From: a virus
Length of the DNA stretch: 38,248 bases
Virus record (IMG/VR): IMGVR_UViG_3300046543_000143
Location: 1 to 38,248 of that record
Reading direction: 5' to 3' (one strand)
This document shows positions 1 through 6,183 of the stretch, piece after piece (positions within the stretch are counted from its first letter, which is position 1; each line of letters begins with the position of its first letter). The notes beneath the pieces are model-generated. The model saw nothing but the letters and a program-made list of their open reading frames with translations, was not told the origin of the DNA and searched no databases. A program made the translations under genes and the position numbers.

Positions 1-1612
1 GCAGCACGATGGTCGATGCCTTGCGGTAGACGTCCTGCGGGAGTTCCGAGGGCAGCAGGTTCACGTAGGAACCGCCTTCCGGGTCACGGAGGAGCGCCGA
101 GAAGTGCTGCAGGCCCGAGCACGAACCATCGACGGCCACAGGGATGCGGCAGACGTAGCCCGTGGGGTCCTGGAAATACGACTCCAGGGCGAGACACCCC
201 GCCAGGAAGCAGAAGGGCGAGTCAGCGCCTCTCCAGAGTTCCAGGGACGCGATGGGATCCTCAGCGACTGCGCGGACGAGCCACAGGTTCGCATCGGTCC
301 ACTTAACGCGCTCGTCGTGGGGCATCTTGTCGACTGCCACACCCTCGACCTTGAATGCGCCCGTGGTCGCGATGTGCCACTTGAGCCAGTAGACGCCGCC
401 CTCGTTCAACACTTCGCCGTTGGCCAGTTCATACAGGCCCTTGCAGAAGTCCGAGCGCTGGTGATTGAAGCCCGGCTTCGCGTAGACGCGGCCCCGCCAG
501 TCCAGAACGTGCGGCTGAAAGAAGGGAGCGCCCACGTAGTTCTTCGCTTCCGCGATGGCCGACCGGATCGAGTTGCGCGTCGCACGCGTCGCATCGTTGT
601 CCTTGCGCTTCTTCGCTGCTTCCTTCGGATCCAGGCCCTTCGGGACAACCACAGGGTTCCCTGGGACCTTGCCCACCGCGAGGCCGTTGGAGAAGCAGTG
701 GTCAAGCACCGCAAGCACCTTGGCGTTAATGGTCAGCGGGACGTCCTGCACCGAGTTCAGGGCACGAACGAACGGGGCATTGGCCTTGATGGCGGCGTCG
801 ACCAGCTTGCGCTGGCGTCCGTTGGGGGTGACCATCAGCTTGACCGTCTTGGCCACTCGCGGGTCGTTATAGGCTCCCGTGTTGAAGTCCGTCCACGGGT
901 TCGGGCGGGTGACCATCGGCTGATAGATCGGGTGCATCCACTGCTGGATCTCGGTCATATCGTCCATCTCCGTCTGGGCCTCCTCGGTGAACTTGAGGAC
1001 CGCCGCACCGACCACACTGTTGCCGTCCGTTGTGTCGAACATGTCGAGCACCGGCAGCACGATGTTGATCAGGCCCATGCCGAGCTTGATCTGGTCTTCG
1101 GGGTTCTCGGAGAATCCCCAAGCCTCAAGCAGTTCTTCGCCCTTCTTCTGGCCGGCACGGGCCGAGGTTACCTTGCGGTTGACCAGCTTCTTCAGGCCCT
1201 TGTCGTTTGTCACCTTGGCTTGCTCGGCCAGGGCTGCAACGGCCATCTCGGTCTCGCTGTGGAAACCGATGAGTTGCGCCGTGAACGTGATCGACTGGTC
1301 CGTGGAGGCGCTGTTGAACAGGCTCCGGAGCACAATGGCCGTGAGCATGTCAGTGTCGATGGACTTCAGCGCCTTAGCGTGCGGGGCAGGGCGACCACGG
1401 CCCTTGGCAGCTTCCGTGAGCGCCGCCGCTCCGATGGCTACCGCTGCCTTCTGGAATGCCTGGGCGAAGAGCTTGCCCTGGGGGCGGCTGATGTCGCCAT
1501 CACGCAGAGCACGCTCGTTCTGGTCGGCGTAGCGTTGGGCACCACGCTCGATCATCGACGCTTCGAGATCAGCTTGGCGGGCGTAGTTCAGGTCGAGATC
1601 ATTCAGGTTCAT
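1..1612 (-). CDS. T7-like single-subunit DNA-directed RNA polymerase (C-terminus beyond window)
   Basis: Transcribes phage genes from phage-specific promoters. Starting at the ATG at 1612, 537 residues are visible and the frame is still open at the window edge. Two hallmark blocks of the T7 RNA polymerase family are present. DWRGRVYA lies at about residues 371-378. The palm motif DGSCSGLQHFSALLRD begins at about D495, the equivalent of the first catalytic aspartate (T7 D537). T7 RNAP has 883 residues, so roughly the last third, including the second catalytic aspartate, should lie left of the window. The gene is preceded by a host-type promoter at 1648-1676, as expected for a polymerase that must first be made by the host enzyme. 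Family assignment is secure; promoter specificity is not known. Confidence 0.97.
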   Translation of the reverse strand, partial: MNLNDLDLNYARQADLEASMIERGAQRYADQNERALRDGDISRPQGKLFAQAFQKAAVAIGAAALTEAAKGRGRPAPHAKALKSIDTDMLTAIVLRSLFNSASTDQSITFTAQLIGFHSETEMAVAALAEQAKVTNDKGLKKLVNRKVTSARAGQKKGEELLEAWGFSENPEDQIKLGMGLINIVLPVLDMFDTTDGNSVVGAAVLKFTEEAQTEMDDMTEIQQWMHPIYQPMVTRPNPWTDFNTGAYNDPRVAKTVKLMVTPNGRQRKLVDAAIKANAPFVRALNSVQDVPLTINAKVLAVLDHCFSNGLAVGKVPGNPVVVPKGLDPKEAAKKRKDNDATRATRNSIRSAIAEAKNYVGAPFFQPHVLDWRGRVYAKPGFNHQRSDFCKGLYELANGEVLNEGGVYWLKWHIATTGAFKVEGVAVDKMPHDERVKWTDANLWLVRAVAEDPIASLELWRGADSPFCFLAGCLALESYFQDPTGYVCRIPVAVDGSCSGLQHFSALLRDPEGGSYVNLLPSELPQDVYRKASTIVL

Positions 1613-1647
1613 GCGATGCTCCGGGAGATGTGCGATAAAGAGATGAC

Positions 1648-1676
1648 AATATAGCGTATCGGTATGATCTATGCAA
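1648..1676 (-). promoter_or_regulatory. host sigma70-type promoter of the phage RNA polymerase gene
   Basis: Read on the minus strand, -35 TTGCAT (1671-1676) and -10 TATATT (1648-1653) are separated by exactly 17 bases. The -10 lies 36 bases upstream of the RNAP start codon. A TTGTACAG element (1684-1691) sits just upstream of the -35 and may be an operator. Confidence 0.65.
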
Positions 1677-1683
1677 CACCATG

Positions 1684-1691
1684 TTGTACAG
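1684..1691. promoter_or_regulatory. TTGTACA-type operator candidate upstream of the RNAP promoter
   Basis: TTGTACAG matches 7 of 8 bases of the palindrome TTGTACAA found at 5169, 5661, 6167 and 32127. It lies 7 bases upstream of the -35 of the RNAP promoter. Its regulatory role is inferred from recurrence at promoters. Confidence 0.4.
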
Positions 1692-1714
1692 AAAAGCACT
1701 GATGCCTATGTTCA

Positions 1715-1732
1715 ACACCGGTGTCGACTAAA
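1715..1732 (-). promoter_or_regulatory. probable phage-RNAP promoter, leftward copy
   Basis: On the minus strand this reads TTTAGTCGACACCGGTGT, the 17-base core TTAGTCGACACCGGTGT shared with the two rightward copies at 1779 and 1892. It points into the RNA polymerase gene and so would give autogenous transcription of the replication operon. The downstream bases differ from the other two copies (TTGAACA instead of AGAGAAGA). Confidence 0.5.
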
Positions 1733-1778
1733 TACACCCCCTTGATTCACCAGGGGTTTCCTTGGAAATTCTTCCAGA

Positions 1779-1812
1779 TTGAATTAGTCGACACCGGTGT
1801 AGAGAAGACCCC
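1779..1812 (+). promoter_or_regulatory. probable phage-RNAP promoter, rightward copy 1 (34-bp repeat)
   Basis: This is a 34-base element identical to 1892-1925. Its core is AATTAGTCGACAC followed by CGGTG and TAGAGAAGA. The layout (AT-rich start, GACAC block, then a purine-rich initiation stretch TAGAGAAGA) resembles SP6-class promoters (ATTTAGGTGACACTATAGAAG), although the spacing is about 3 bases longer. It faces the late genes. The function is inferred from this resemblance, the repetition and its position next to the RNAP gene. Confidence 0.55.
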
Positions 1813-1891
1813 CTATGAACCCGCCGATACCCCCCTGGGTGGCGACCAGGAACGAGACCAGCACCATGAAATAAGACCATCCAGACCAGAT

Positions 1892-1925
1892 TTGAATTAG
1901 TCGACACCGGTGTAGAGAAGACCCC
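1892..1925 (+). promoter_or_regulatory. probable phage-RNAP promoter, rightward copy 2 (34-bp repeat)
   Basis: Perfect second copy of the 34-base element at 1779-1812, 113 bases downstream and in the same orientation. Both end in AGAGAAGACCCC and then diverge. Tandem late promoters are common in phages that carry their own polymerase. Confidence 0.55.
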
Positions 1926-2234
1926 AAGCCAGTTTCTCACGGGGGTAGGGGGTCCTTAGAGACCCCAAGGATCCTAGGGTTATCCTAGGACCTTAGAGAA
2001 CCTAAGATATATCTTTCATGATTGTAATAATGGTGTTTTACTAGGGACTCCTAGGGACACCTGATGTACCTTTGATTCACTTGGATCACCACGAGAGTCC
2101 CCAGGACCCTATACACACCGAGGCGACACAGCGCCAACAGCAACCATAACTATGGTCGCCCTCGGGAATACTAGGGACTCCCGTGATGGTCCTTTTTCCT
2201 GTACAACACCGAACAATACAACACAGTACACAAA
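1926..2234. other. gene-free leader with repeated CCTAGG-type hairpins
   Basis: I see no credible gene here. The stretch holds several short hairpins: GGGGTC...GACCCC near 1947-1964, GGATCCTAGG...CCTAGGACC at about 1968-1990, and CTTAG...CTAAG just after. CTAGGGAC is repeated near 2042, 2052 and 2170. At 2198-2230 TACAACAC occurs twice, beside a GTACAA half-site. These may be RNA-processing sites, attenuators or terminators for transcripts starting at 1800 and 1912; which of these is unknown. Confidence 0.35.
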
Positions 2235-2306
2235 GGGTGGTAGCAGAGGCTGCCAGTCGGATTCCAAATCCGCACCGAGGAGGTTCGATTCCTTCGCTGC
2301 CCGCCA
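2235..2306 (+). tRNA. tRNA-Trp (anticodon CCA), short D-arm
   Basis: The 72 bases fold as a tRNA. The acceptor is GGGTGGT/GCTGCCC with three G-T wobbles. The anticodon loop TTCCAAA (2262-2268) reads CCA (Trp). A 5-base variable loop follows, then the T-arm GGAGG-TTCGATT-CCTTC, discriminator G and an encoded CCA. The segment between acceptor and anticodon stem is only 15 bases, against the usual 19-20, so the D-arm is reduced (GCAG-AGG-CTGC). The anticodon stem has four clear pairs plus one mismatch. It could supply tryptophan tRNA during infection, or be the remnant or attachment-site copy of a host tRNA gene. Confidence 0.75.
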
Positions 2307-2473
2307 GAGCAAACAGGACCCCTAACGGGTGTGTCCTCAACGGTTGTCAGTGACGATGGGTGCTATCGGAACTGTCGCACACATTCCCCTCCAGTTCCCT
2401 CTACATAATCTTCAGCAGATACCGTAAACTCCTTGGTAAACCACGGTACACCACGGTCACTGGGGAGACCAAC

Positions 2474-2605
2474 ATGCACTTCATCATCGGCTTCGTTCTA
2501 CTCGTCCTGGCCTTCGGGTTGTTCCCGAGGGTAGCCCTGGCCTTCACGGTCCTTGGGGCCTTGGGGGTCGCAGGGTTCTTCGCTGTGCTCCACTTTCTAC
2601 CCTAG
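2474..2605 (+). CDS. small hydrophobic membrane protein (43 aa)
   Basis: The 43-residue product is almost wholly hydrophobic, with two likely membrane segments (about residues 2-18 and 21-40) separated by a short FPR turn. An upstream in-frame extension to 2360 exists, but the ATG at 2474 is favoured because GGGGAG lies 6 bases before it. It stands alone between the tRNA and a structured noncoding stretch. No family was recognised. A holin-like, superinfection-exclusion or host-membrane-targeting role is possible but not shown by sequence. Confidence 0.5.
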   Translation: MHFIIGFVLLVLAFGLFPRVALAFTVLGALGVAGFFAVLHFLP

Positions 2606-2679
2606 CCCTCCCATACCAGCCGGGAGGGTCCCCCAAGACCATGGTGCAACGCCATGGCCTCGTCTACCCGCAATAGGTA

Positions 2680-2762
2680 GGCTCGAGCGTGCCCTTTCGA
2701 TTGTTCGGCAATCCACCGTAATCGGATACTCTCTCTCGCTCCCGAGAGGGCACACTCGAGCC
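2680..2762. repeat. long imperfect inverted repeat (20-bp arms)
   Basis: The arm GGCTCGAGCGTGCCCTTTCG (2680-2699) pairs with 2743-2762 with only two mismatches, enclosing a 43-base loop. The loop holds a small hairpin, GATTG-TTCGG-CAATC. No T-run follows, so it is not a simple terminator. It could be a structured RNA, an RNase III site or a recombination/protein-binding site. Confidence 0.55.
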
Positions 2763-3373
2763 AATTTTCCAGCAACGTGAAAATGGTCTTTTCCCAAAGG
2801 GCCAAAGAATTTTTACGGGGGCCTACTTTCGTAGCCCTAAATTTCTGGATTTTCCCCTACGGCCTCACGCTCTGCCCTCAGGGGCACCGTGGGGTTATCC
2901 TTCCAGTTCTCAGCCCGCCTCGGGCACACCCCCCCCCCCCCTCAGATCACCGGATTTCACCCCTCGTCGTGCGTCACCGAGCCTCACGGCAGACGTCAGC
3001 CCCCCTCCGAAGCACGGATAGGGTTTGCAAGGCCTCCAATGGCCCGCCATGCCTCCGCTAGGGGTCGGTTGGTAGGGTAGTAGCCAAACCATCGGCAGGC
3101 CCTCAAAAGGGCTGTAAGAACTCCTGTGAAGCTTAATCGCCATTCGCTTCCTCGCTTGTCTACAGGCCCGTAGAGCGGCCCGCAGTGTGCCAAGCTATGT
3201 CGGCACCTCCAGACCCTCACGAACCCGTTAAACGGCCCTGTAGATACCCTGCATCACGTATGCACGGACGAACGCCTACAGCCCTGAGGGTTCCCAAGGG
3301 AGCTGATGGAATGCCTACAGGCGTGCGCATACAGGCACGCAAGGTGCCGCTCTTTCTAAACCGTCGACAAATA
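2763..3373. other. gene-free region with C13 run and small hairpins
   Basis: No open frame here looks like a real gene: the candidates lack ribosome sites and have low-complexity, arginine/proline-rich products typical of shadows. Visible items are a hairpin CTAC-TTTC-GTAG flanked by GGG/CCC near 2817-2840, a run of 13 C at 2929-2941, and several scattered CTACAGG-like words between 3160 and 3345. It may be untranslated leader or decayed sequence. Confidence 0.4.
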
Positions 3374-3404
3374 GCAAAAGCTCCCCAGGGTCACTGAGGA
3401 GCTT
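3374..3404 (-). terminator. intrinsic terminator of the early small-gene operon
   Basis: On the minus strand the stem AAGCTCC/GGAGCTT, extended by CAG/CTG, is followed by TTTTGC. It starts 20 bases after the stop of the last early gene (3424). Confidence 0.8.
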
Positions 3405-3423
3405 CACTATGTGCCGTCATGTG

Positions 3424-3669
3424 TCACTCTGCCGCTTCGATAAGCTCGTCGCGAACGTACCCGATAAGCTCTTCTACGGTCCCGATGTCCGTGTGGAACC
3501 CAATGCGCTGCGCCTTTTCATTGTTCGCTTTGATGTACAGGGACAGGCGCCCGGTACGGCACTCGCCTGGGGTTTGCTTCGCGAAAACAGCGAACGTGTC
3601 GGAACCTTGCGATAACTCGAAGAGGTCAACCCTCCCGTTACCTGCGATCAATGCTGTAGCGATGTTCAT
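3424..3669 (-). CDS. hypothetical early protein (81 aa)
   Basis: Last gene of the minus-strand early cluster. Its ATG at 3669 shares one base with the TAA of the gene before it (TAATG), a sign of translational coupling. The product is a soluble protein of mixed composition with an acidic C-terminus (ELIGYVRDELIEAAE). No domain was recognised. By position, before the RNA polymerase gene and behind host promoters, it corresponds to the T7 class I genes that act on the host; its function is unknown. Confidence 0.75.
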   Translation of the reverse strand: MNIATALIAGNGRVDLFELSQGSDTFAVFAKQTPGECRTGRLSLYIKANNEKAQRIGFHTDIGTVEELIGYVRDELIEAAE

Positions 3670-3857
3670 TATGTACCCCTAGTGATCCGGACGTTACCCG
3701 GGAGAGTGATCGTTACCTGTCCACCCATTGTGGCGGATAGCTCCAATGCTAACGCCTGGGTCAGCGCGTGGACTAACTCAGGCGTGGGTTTGATGGCCCT
3801 CGCGTACGCTTCAAGGGCCTGCGATACTGGCTTAACGGACGGGCGCATTGTTGGCAC
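3669..3857 (-). CDS. hypothetical early protein (62 aa)
   Basis: A 62-residue basic, alanine-rich protein with a predicted helix (residues about 10-45) and a short beta-like tail (QVTITLPGNVRITRG). It starts one base after the upstream gene ends and its stop overlaps the next start. No family was recognised; it is supported mainly by tight coupling with both neighbours. Confidence 0.7.
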   Translation of the reverse strand: MPTMRPSVKPVSQALEAYARAIKPTPELVHALTQALALELSATMGGQVTITLPGNVRITRGT

Positions 3858-3858
3858 T

Positions 3859-4101
3859 TCAGTAGTGGATTACCTGTCCGTCGAGCTTGTCACACGCAGC
3901 GCCGAAGTTTGATGCGCTGCCGCTAAGTTTATCGACCACAAGCATTACCTTGTCTTCTGACACACTGCGACGCAAATCAACAATGGTCGCGCAAATGCCC
4001 CCTTCGTCATAGAGCTTGTACGAATTCCCGTGGTAGGGCGTTACTTTAAACCCGGCCTTACGGATGAATTTCTCAGCGGCTGTATTTGCGGGGTTTTTCA
4101 T
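3859..4101 (-). CDS. hypothetical early protein (80 aa)
   Basis: An 80-residue protein starting MKNPANTAAEKFIRKAGFKV. Its ATG at 4101 overlaps the TGA of the 39-codon gene upstream (ATGA). It appears to be a compact alpha/beta protein with several beta-like stretches (ICATIVDL, KVMLVVDKL). No conserved domain was recognised. It belongs to the early cluster. Confidence 0.75.
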   Translation of the reverse strand: MKNPANTAAEKFIRKAGFKVTPYHGNSYKLYDEGGICATIVDLRRSVSEDKVMLVVDKLSGSASNFGAACDKLDGQVIHY

Positions 4102-4217
4102 GCGGACACCTTAGCGGGTTGATACGTGGCGAACGTACCGTTAGAGTAGCTCGCGCCATTGAGACCGGACGTTACCCGCAACACCTGCAGGGCGTGGATG
4201 ATTTGATCTAGGGTCAT
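4098..4217 (-). CDS. hypothetical early miniprotein (39 aa)
   Basis: This short frame starts MTLDQIIHALQVLRVTSG and is supported by its junctions: its ATG (4217) overlaps the stop of the upstream gene and its TGA overlaps the start of the downstream gene, both as ATGA. Such double interlocking is unlikely by chance. The N-terminal half looks helical. Function unknown. Confidence 0.65.
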   Translation of the reverse strand: MTLDQIIHALQVLRVTSGLNGASYSNGTFATYQPAKVSA

Positions 4218-4450
4218 TGCTTTGCTCCCTTGGTTGCCGCGCGGGTCGCTACGAGTTTCAGGAGATCCAGGAAGCCCCCCTGGGACGCCGAAGCGGATGC
4301 AATGGGAGCGTCATCGGAAACACGGCGCGAAGACTCAAAGAGCTTTTCTAGCTTGTGATTGCACGCGGTGATCTTGCGTACGCCAATTTTGATAGATGCT
4401 ACGCCTGTAATGTCTTCGATGTTTCTGGGGGCTACGAGGAGTGTTTGCAT
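4214..4450 (-). CDS. hypothetical early protein (78 aa)
   Basis: Read from the ATG at 4450 (MQTLLVAPRNIEDITGVASI), which lies six bases after the stop of the upstream membrane peptide. A longer frame to 4489 would overlap that gene and is disfavoured. The C-terminal part is rich in Ala, Ser and Lys and predicted helical. Its stop overlaps the next start. No family was recognised. Confidence 0.7.
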   Translation of the reverse strand: MQTLLVAPRNIEDITGVASIKIGVRKITACNHKLEKLFESSRRVSDDAPIASASASQGGFLDLLKLVATRAATKGAKQ

Positions 4451-4455
4451 GATGG

Positions 4456-4557
4456 TCAAAGATAGATAGACAACACAAGCCCCGCGCATCCCGCAAGGCA
4501 GAGAAAGACAGCCGCACCGAAAAGGAGCGCGGCAGGGTCGATTCGATTAGTGATCAC
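4456..4557 (-). CDS. small single-pass membrane peptide (33 aa)
   Basis: A 33-residue frame beginning at a GTG whose last base pairs with the upstream stop (GTGA overlap at 4554-4557). It encodes MITNRID followed by a strongly hydrophobic stretch of about 23 residues (FGAAVFLCLAGCAGLVLSIY). Coupling to both neighbours and a clean transmembrane segment support it. It may target the inner membrane of the host or act in exclusion; nothing in the sequence decides. Confidence 0.6.
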   Translation of the reverse strand: MITNRIDPAALLFGAAVFLCLAGCAGLVLSIYL

Positions 4558-4799
4558 GCGTTAGCCTTGCTAGCTGCCTTCAATTGGTTGGCCCAGAAGT
4601 CACGCTCACCGCGCAGCATTTGACCCACGGACGTGTTAGCGGCGAATCCAATGATCGTTCGCTTGATGTTGTCCAATTCTTCCTGGGCGATTGACACGCC
4701 GTGCTTTTCAAACATTGCGCGGCCTTCTTTGATGCCCATCAGGTATTCATTCGTCACGGTCTGCATATCAATCCCCAGTGTGTTGGTCTCATCAGTCAC
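4554..4799 (-). CDS. hypothetical early protein (81 aa)
   Basis: An 81-residue, mostly helical protein read from GTG at 4799. An ATG at 4766, preceded by GGGG at six bases, is an alternative start and would give 70 residues. A GC-rich hairpin (ACCCC-GCAA-GGGGT) lies immediately upstream of the GTG and could mask or position its ribosome site. No family was recognised. Confidence 0.7.
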   Translation of the reverse strand: MTDETNTLGIDMQTVTNEYLMGIKEGRAMFEKHGVSIAQEELDNIKRTIIGFAANTSVGQMLRGERDFWANQLKAASKANA

Positions 4800-4811
4800 G
4801 GCGTTACCGTG

Positions 4812-4830
4812 AGACCCCTTGCGGGGTTTC
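4812..4830. promoter_or_regulatory. short stable hairpin before the 4799 start
   Basis: On the minus strand ACCCC-GCAA-GGGGT forms a five-pair stem closed by a GNRA tetraloop, between the stop at 4836 and the start at 4799. Read on the plus strand it ends in GGGGTTTC and could be a weak terminator. The most natural role is translational control or mRNA processing. Confidence 0.4.
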
Positions 4831-4835
4831 GACCT

Positions 4836-5036
4836 TCAATACATAACGGGACGTCGACCAGTTGCTTGCATATCCCGAAGACAGGCCCTCGCCTTACTGA
4901 TACTCATGTCTGCAGCCTGCTCCGCTTTAGGGCTGTATCCCCAGTCGCCGCAAGCACCTTTGTTAAGAAGACTGGGCTTTACGTCAGAAACGTACAGGGG
5001 GCACTTGGTAATTGGGCACGTCGTTACTACTCGCAT
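4836..5036 (-). CDS. hypothetical early protein (66 aa, Cys-containing)
   Basis: A 66-residue frame on the minus strand that fills the gap in the early operon. It starts MRVVTTCPITKCPLYVSD, is basic, and has cysteines at 7, 12, 29 and 52; the first pair (CPITKC) might bind metal with C29. The ribosome site is weak (TTGAGA). Overlapping plus-strand frames lack starts with ribosome sites and are judged shadows. No family was recognised. Confidence 0.5.
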   Translation of the reverse strand: MRVVTTCPITKCPLYVSDVKPSLLNKGACGDWGYSPKAEQAADMSISKARACLRDMQATGRRPVMY

Positions 5037-5168
5037 GGTGTTATCTCAAAGTGTTTAGTGATTACAGCAACTGACTACTACCTTGGTTCCCTTAGCCGAT
5101 CACCGATGCACTAGTGACCGGCGGATGACTCTTCTGGACATTTTGATCCTGTATGACAGTGTGGTGTG

Positions 5169-5176
5169 TTGTACAA
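5169..5176. promoter_or_regulatory. TTGTACAA operator candidate
   Basis: Perfect 8-base palindrome in the gap between the genes at 5178 and 5036. On the minus strand it could also supply a poor -35 (TTGTAC) with TACAGG 17 bases on, so an internal promoter for the distal early genes is possible but weak. Confidence 0.4.
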
Positions 5177-5177
5177 G

Positions 5178-5426
5178 TCACATGCGGACCATTGCGGCCT
5201 TTATGCTCGAGACAGAGTAGGGTGCGCCGTCAGGGGTCTTCGTGATCCCTGCCGCATGCAGTTCGCGCAGCATGGCTTTTGCGCACTCTTCCTTACTGTA
5301 CGAACGCTGTTTGAAGATCACGTAGTTGCGGGCCATGTTATACAGCGTCTCGTCATTGTTGATCCACACCGACACATTCCAGTGATTCCAGTTTCTGTGG
5401 CCGTTGTACCCGCTGCTCTTTGCCAT
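5178..5426 (-). CDS. conserved small phage protein (82 aa, NWNxWNVSVWINNDE motif)
   Basis: The N-terminal motif GHRNWNHWNVSVWINNDE, followed by a helical C-terminal half, is typical of a small protein seen in many unrelated phages (I believe the DUF7249 group, but cannot check). The start ATG at 5426 is preceded by GGGGAA. The leader just upstream has three AACGAA words about ten bases apart (5440-5465). The molecular function of the family is not known to me. Confidence 0.8.
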   Translation of the reverse strand: MAKSSGYNGHRNWNHWNVSVWINNDETLYNMARNYVIFKQRSYSKEECAKAMLRELHAAGITKTPDGAPYSVSSIKAAMVRM

Positions 5427-5473
5427 TTTGTTTCCCCGTGGATTCGTTGAGATTCGTTAGTGTTCGTTACTGT

Positions 5474-5602
5474 TTAGAAGTACATGCCACTGAAGATTCG
5501 GGCTGCGAGGAGGCGCAGGGTTGACCACTGGATCACTTCGCACAGTTCATTAGCTGCGTGGCGACTGCGGACTTCGTTAAGCTTCGTTGCGGTCTTGCTC
5601 AT
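5474..5602 (-). CDS. hypothetical early miniprotein (42 aa), first gene of the early operon
   Basis: A 42-residue helical, basic protein (MSKTATKLNEVRSRHAANEL...) with an excellent ribosome site, AAGGAG seven bases before the ATG at 5602. It is the first gene after the host-type promoter at 5640-5668. The ribosome site and promoter make it convincing despite its size. Function unknown. Confidence 0.75.
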   Translation of the reverse strand: MSKTATKLNEVRSRHAANELCEVIQWSTLRLLAARIFSGMYF

Positions 5603-5639
5603 CTCGTTACTCCTTTGTGTTCATTGCTGCGATGGATGA

Positions 5640-5668
5640 ACTATAGCAAAGCGTTTTGAGTTGTACAA
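5640..5668 (-). promoter_or_regulatory. host-type promoter of the early operon
   Basis: On the minus strand the -10 TATAGT (5640-5645) matches five of six consensus bases, and TTGTAC (5663-5668) stands 17 bases upstream as the -35. The -35 lies inside the TTGTACAA palindrome, so a protein bound there would block RNA polymerase. Confidence 0.6.
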
Positions 5669-5678
5669 GTAGGTACAG
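5661..5678. promoter_or_regulatory. operator candidate TTGTACAAGTAGGTACAG
   Basis: These 18 bases match 32117-32134 (opposite strand) at 17 of 18 positions. TGTAC occurs within TTGTACAA and GTAC again 11 bases later. The site covers the -35 of the early promoter. A repressor site is inferred. Confidence 0.5.
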
Positions 5679-6163
5679 CAAAAAGATTCGTCTGCCTGTC
5701 GAAAACACGTCACGGTCATTCCCAGGCAACCATTTTTAACCCTCGGTGCCCCCTGTATCCCCCACGCCACGCACGCACCACTAGAGGATCACCACAGGCA
5801 CCAATACCCCTTGGGATCACCACAGGTCCCAGGCACGCACCACAGACCCCTAAACGCCTGCAGATCACGCCTGATTCCATGTCCATCAGATAGCCCATCT
5901 GATCGAATCCGTTAAGAATCAATGGGTTGCAAGGGCAAGGCACACGGCGCGGATCGAATCCCCCGCCAGACAGTACCCCCCATGCGCCTTTTGGAGGCCT
6001 TTCCAAAACTCCGGTAAAGCCTCAGCCGTTGTTGTTGTTGTTGAGGATTGCTGAGTGGTGGCTTCCGCCCAAAACACAGACCCCCCTGGGGTCCCCGCCG
6101 GGTCCTCAAGTGACCCCGTCCCCAATTTCCCCAAGTACCCCCGGTACCCCCGGGGTGCCCCCA
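5679..6163. other. gene-free region before the late genes
   Basis: No supported gene. The stretch is C-rich with repeated CACCACAGG and CGCACCAC words (5775-5850). GATCGAATCC occurs twice (about 5901 and 5953). There is a (GTT)5 run at 6028-6043 inside a possible stem CTCAGC/GCTGAG (6021-6055), and a string of CCCC-GGTACC-like words at 6130-6160. Plus-strand frames through it are proline-rich and lack ribosome sites. It is presumably untranslated leader of the late transcript. Confidence 0.4.
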
Positions 6164-6177
6164 AAGTTGTACAACTT
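6164..6177. promoter_or_regulatory. 14-bp perfect palindrome AAGTTGTACAACTT
   Basis: Contains the TTGTACAA core in its longest symmetric form and ends six bases before the ATG of the first late gene (6184). It could be an operator, or act on the mRNA by hiding the start. Confidence 0.5.
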
Positions 6178-6183
6178 AGCCCC

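Noticed and set aside
104-1654. Long plus-strand open frame opposite the RNA polymerase gene (516 codons)
   Set aside because: It is the antisense shadow of the RNAP gene, whose motifs are unmistakable; GC-rich DNA keeps the complementary frame open.
2086-2340. Minus-strand small ORFs across the tRNA
   Set aside because: They read the complement of the tRNA-Trp gene and its leader and have no ribosome sites.
2910-3220. Overlapping minus-strand ORFs near the C13 run
   Set aside because: Low-complexity, no ribosome site, no homologous pattern; treated as noncoding.
5890-5970. tRNA-like piece GGATCGAATCCCCCGCCA
   Set aside because: The T-loop-like GATCGAATC and CCA are present but there is no room for a T-stem plus acceptor, and no anticodon arm pairs properly.
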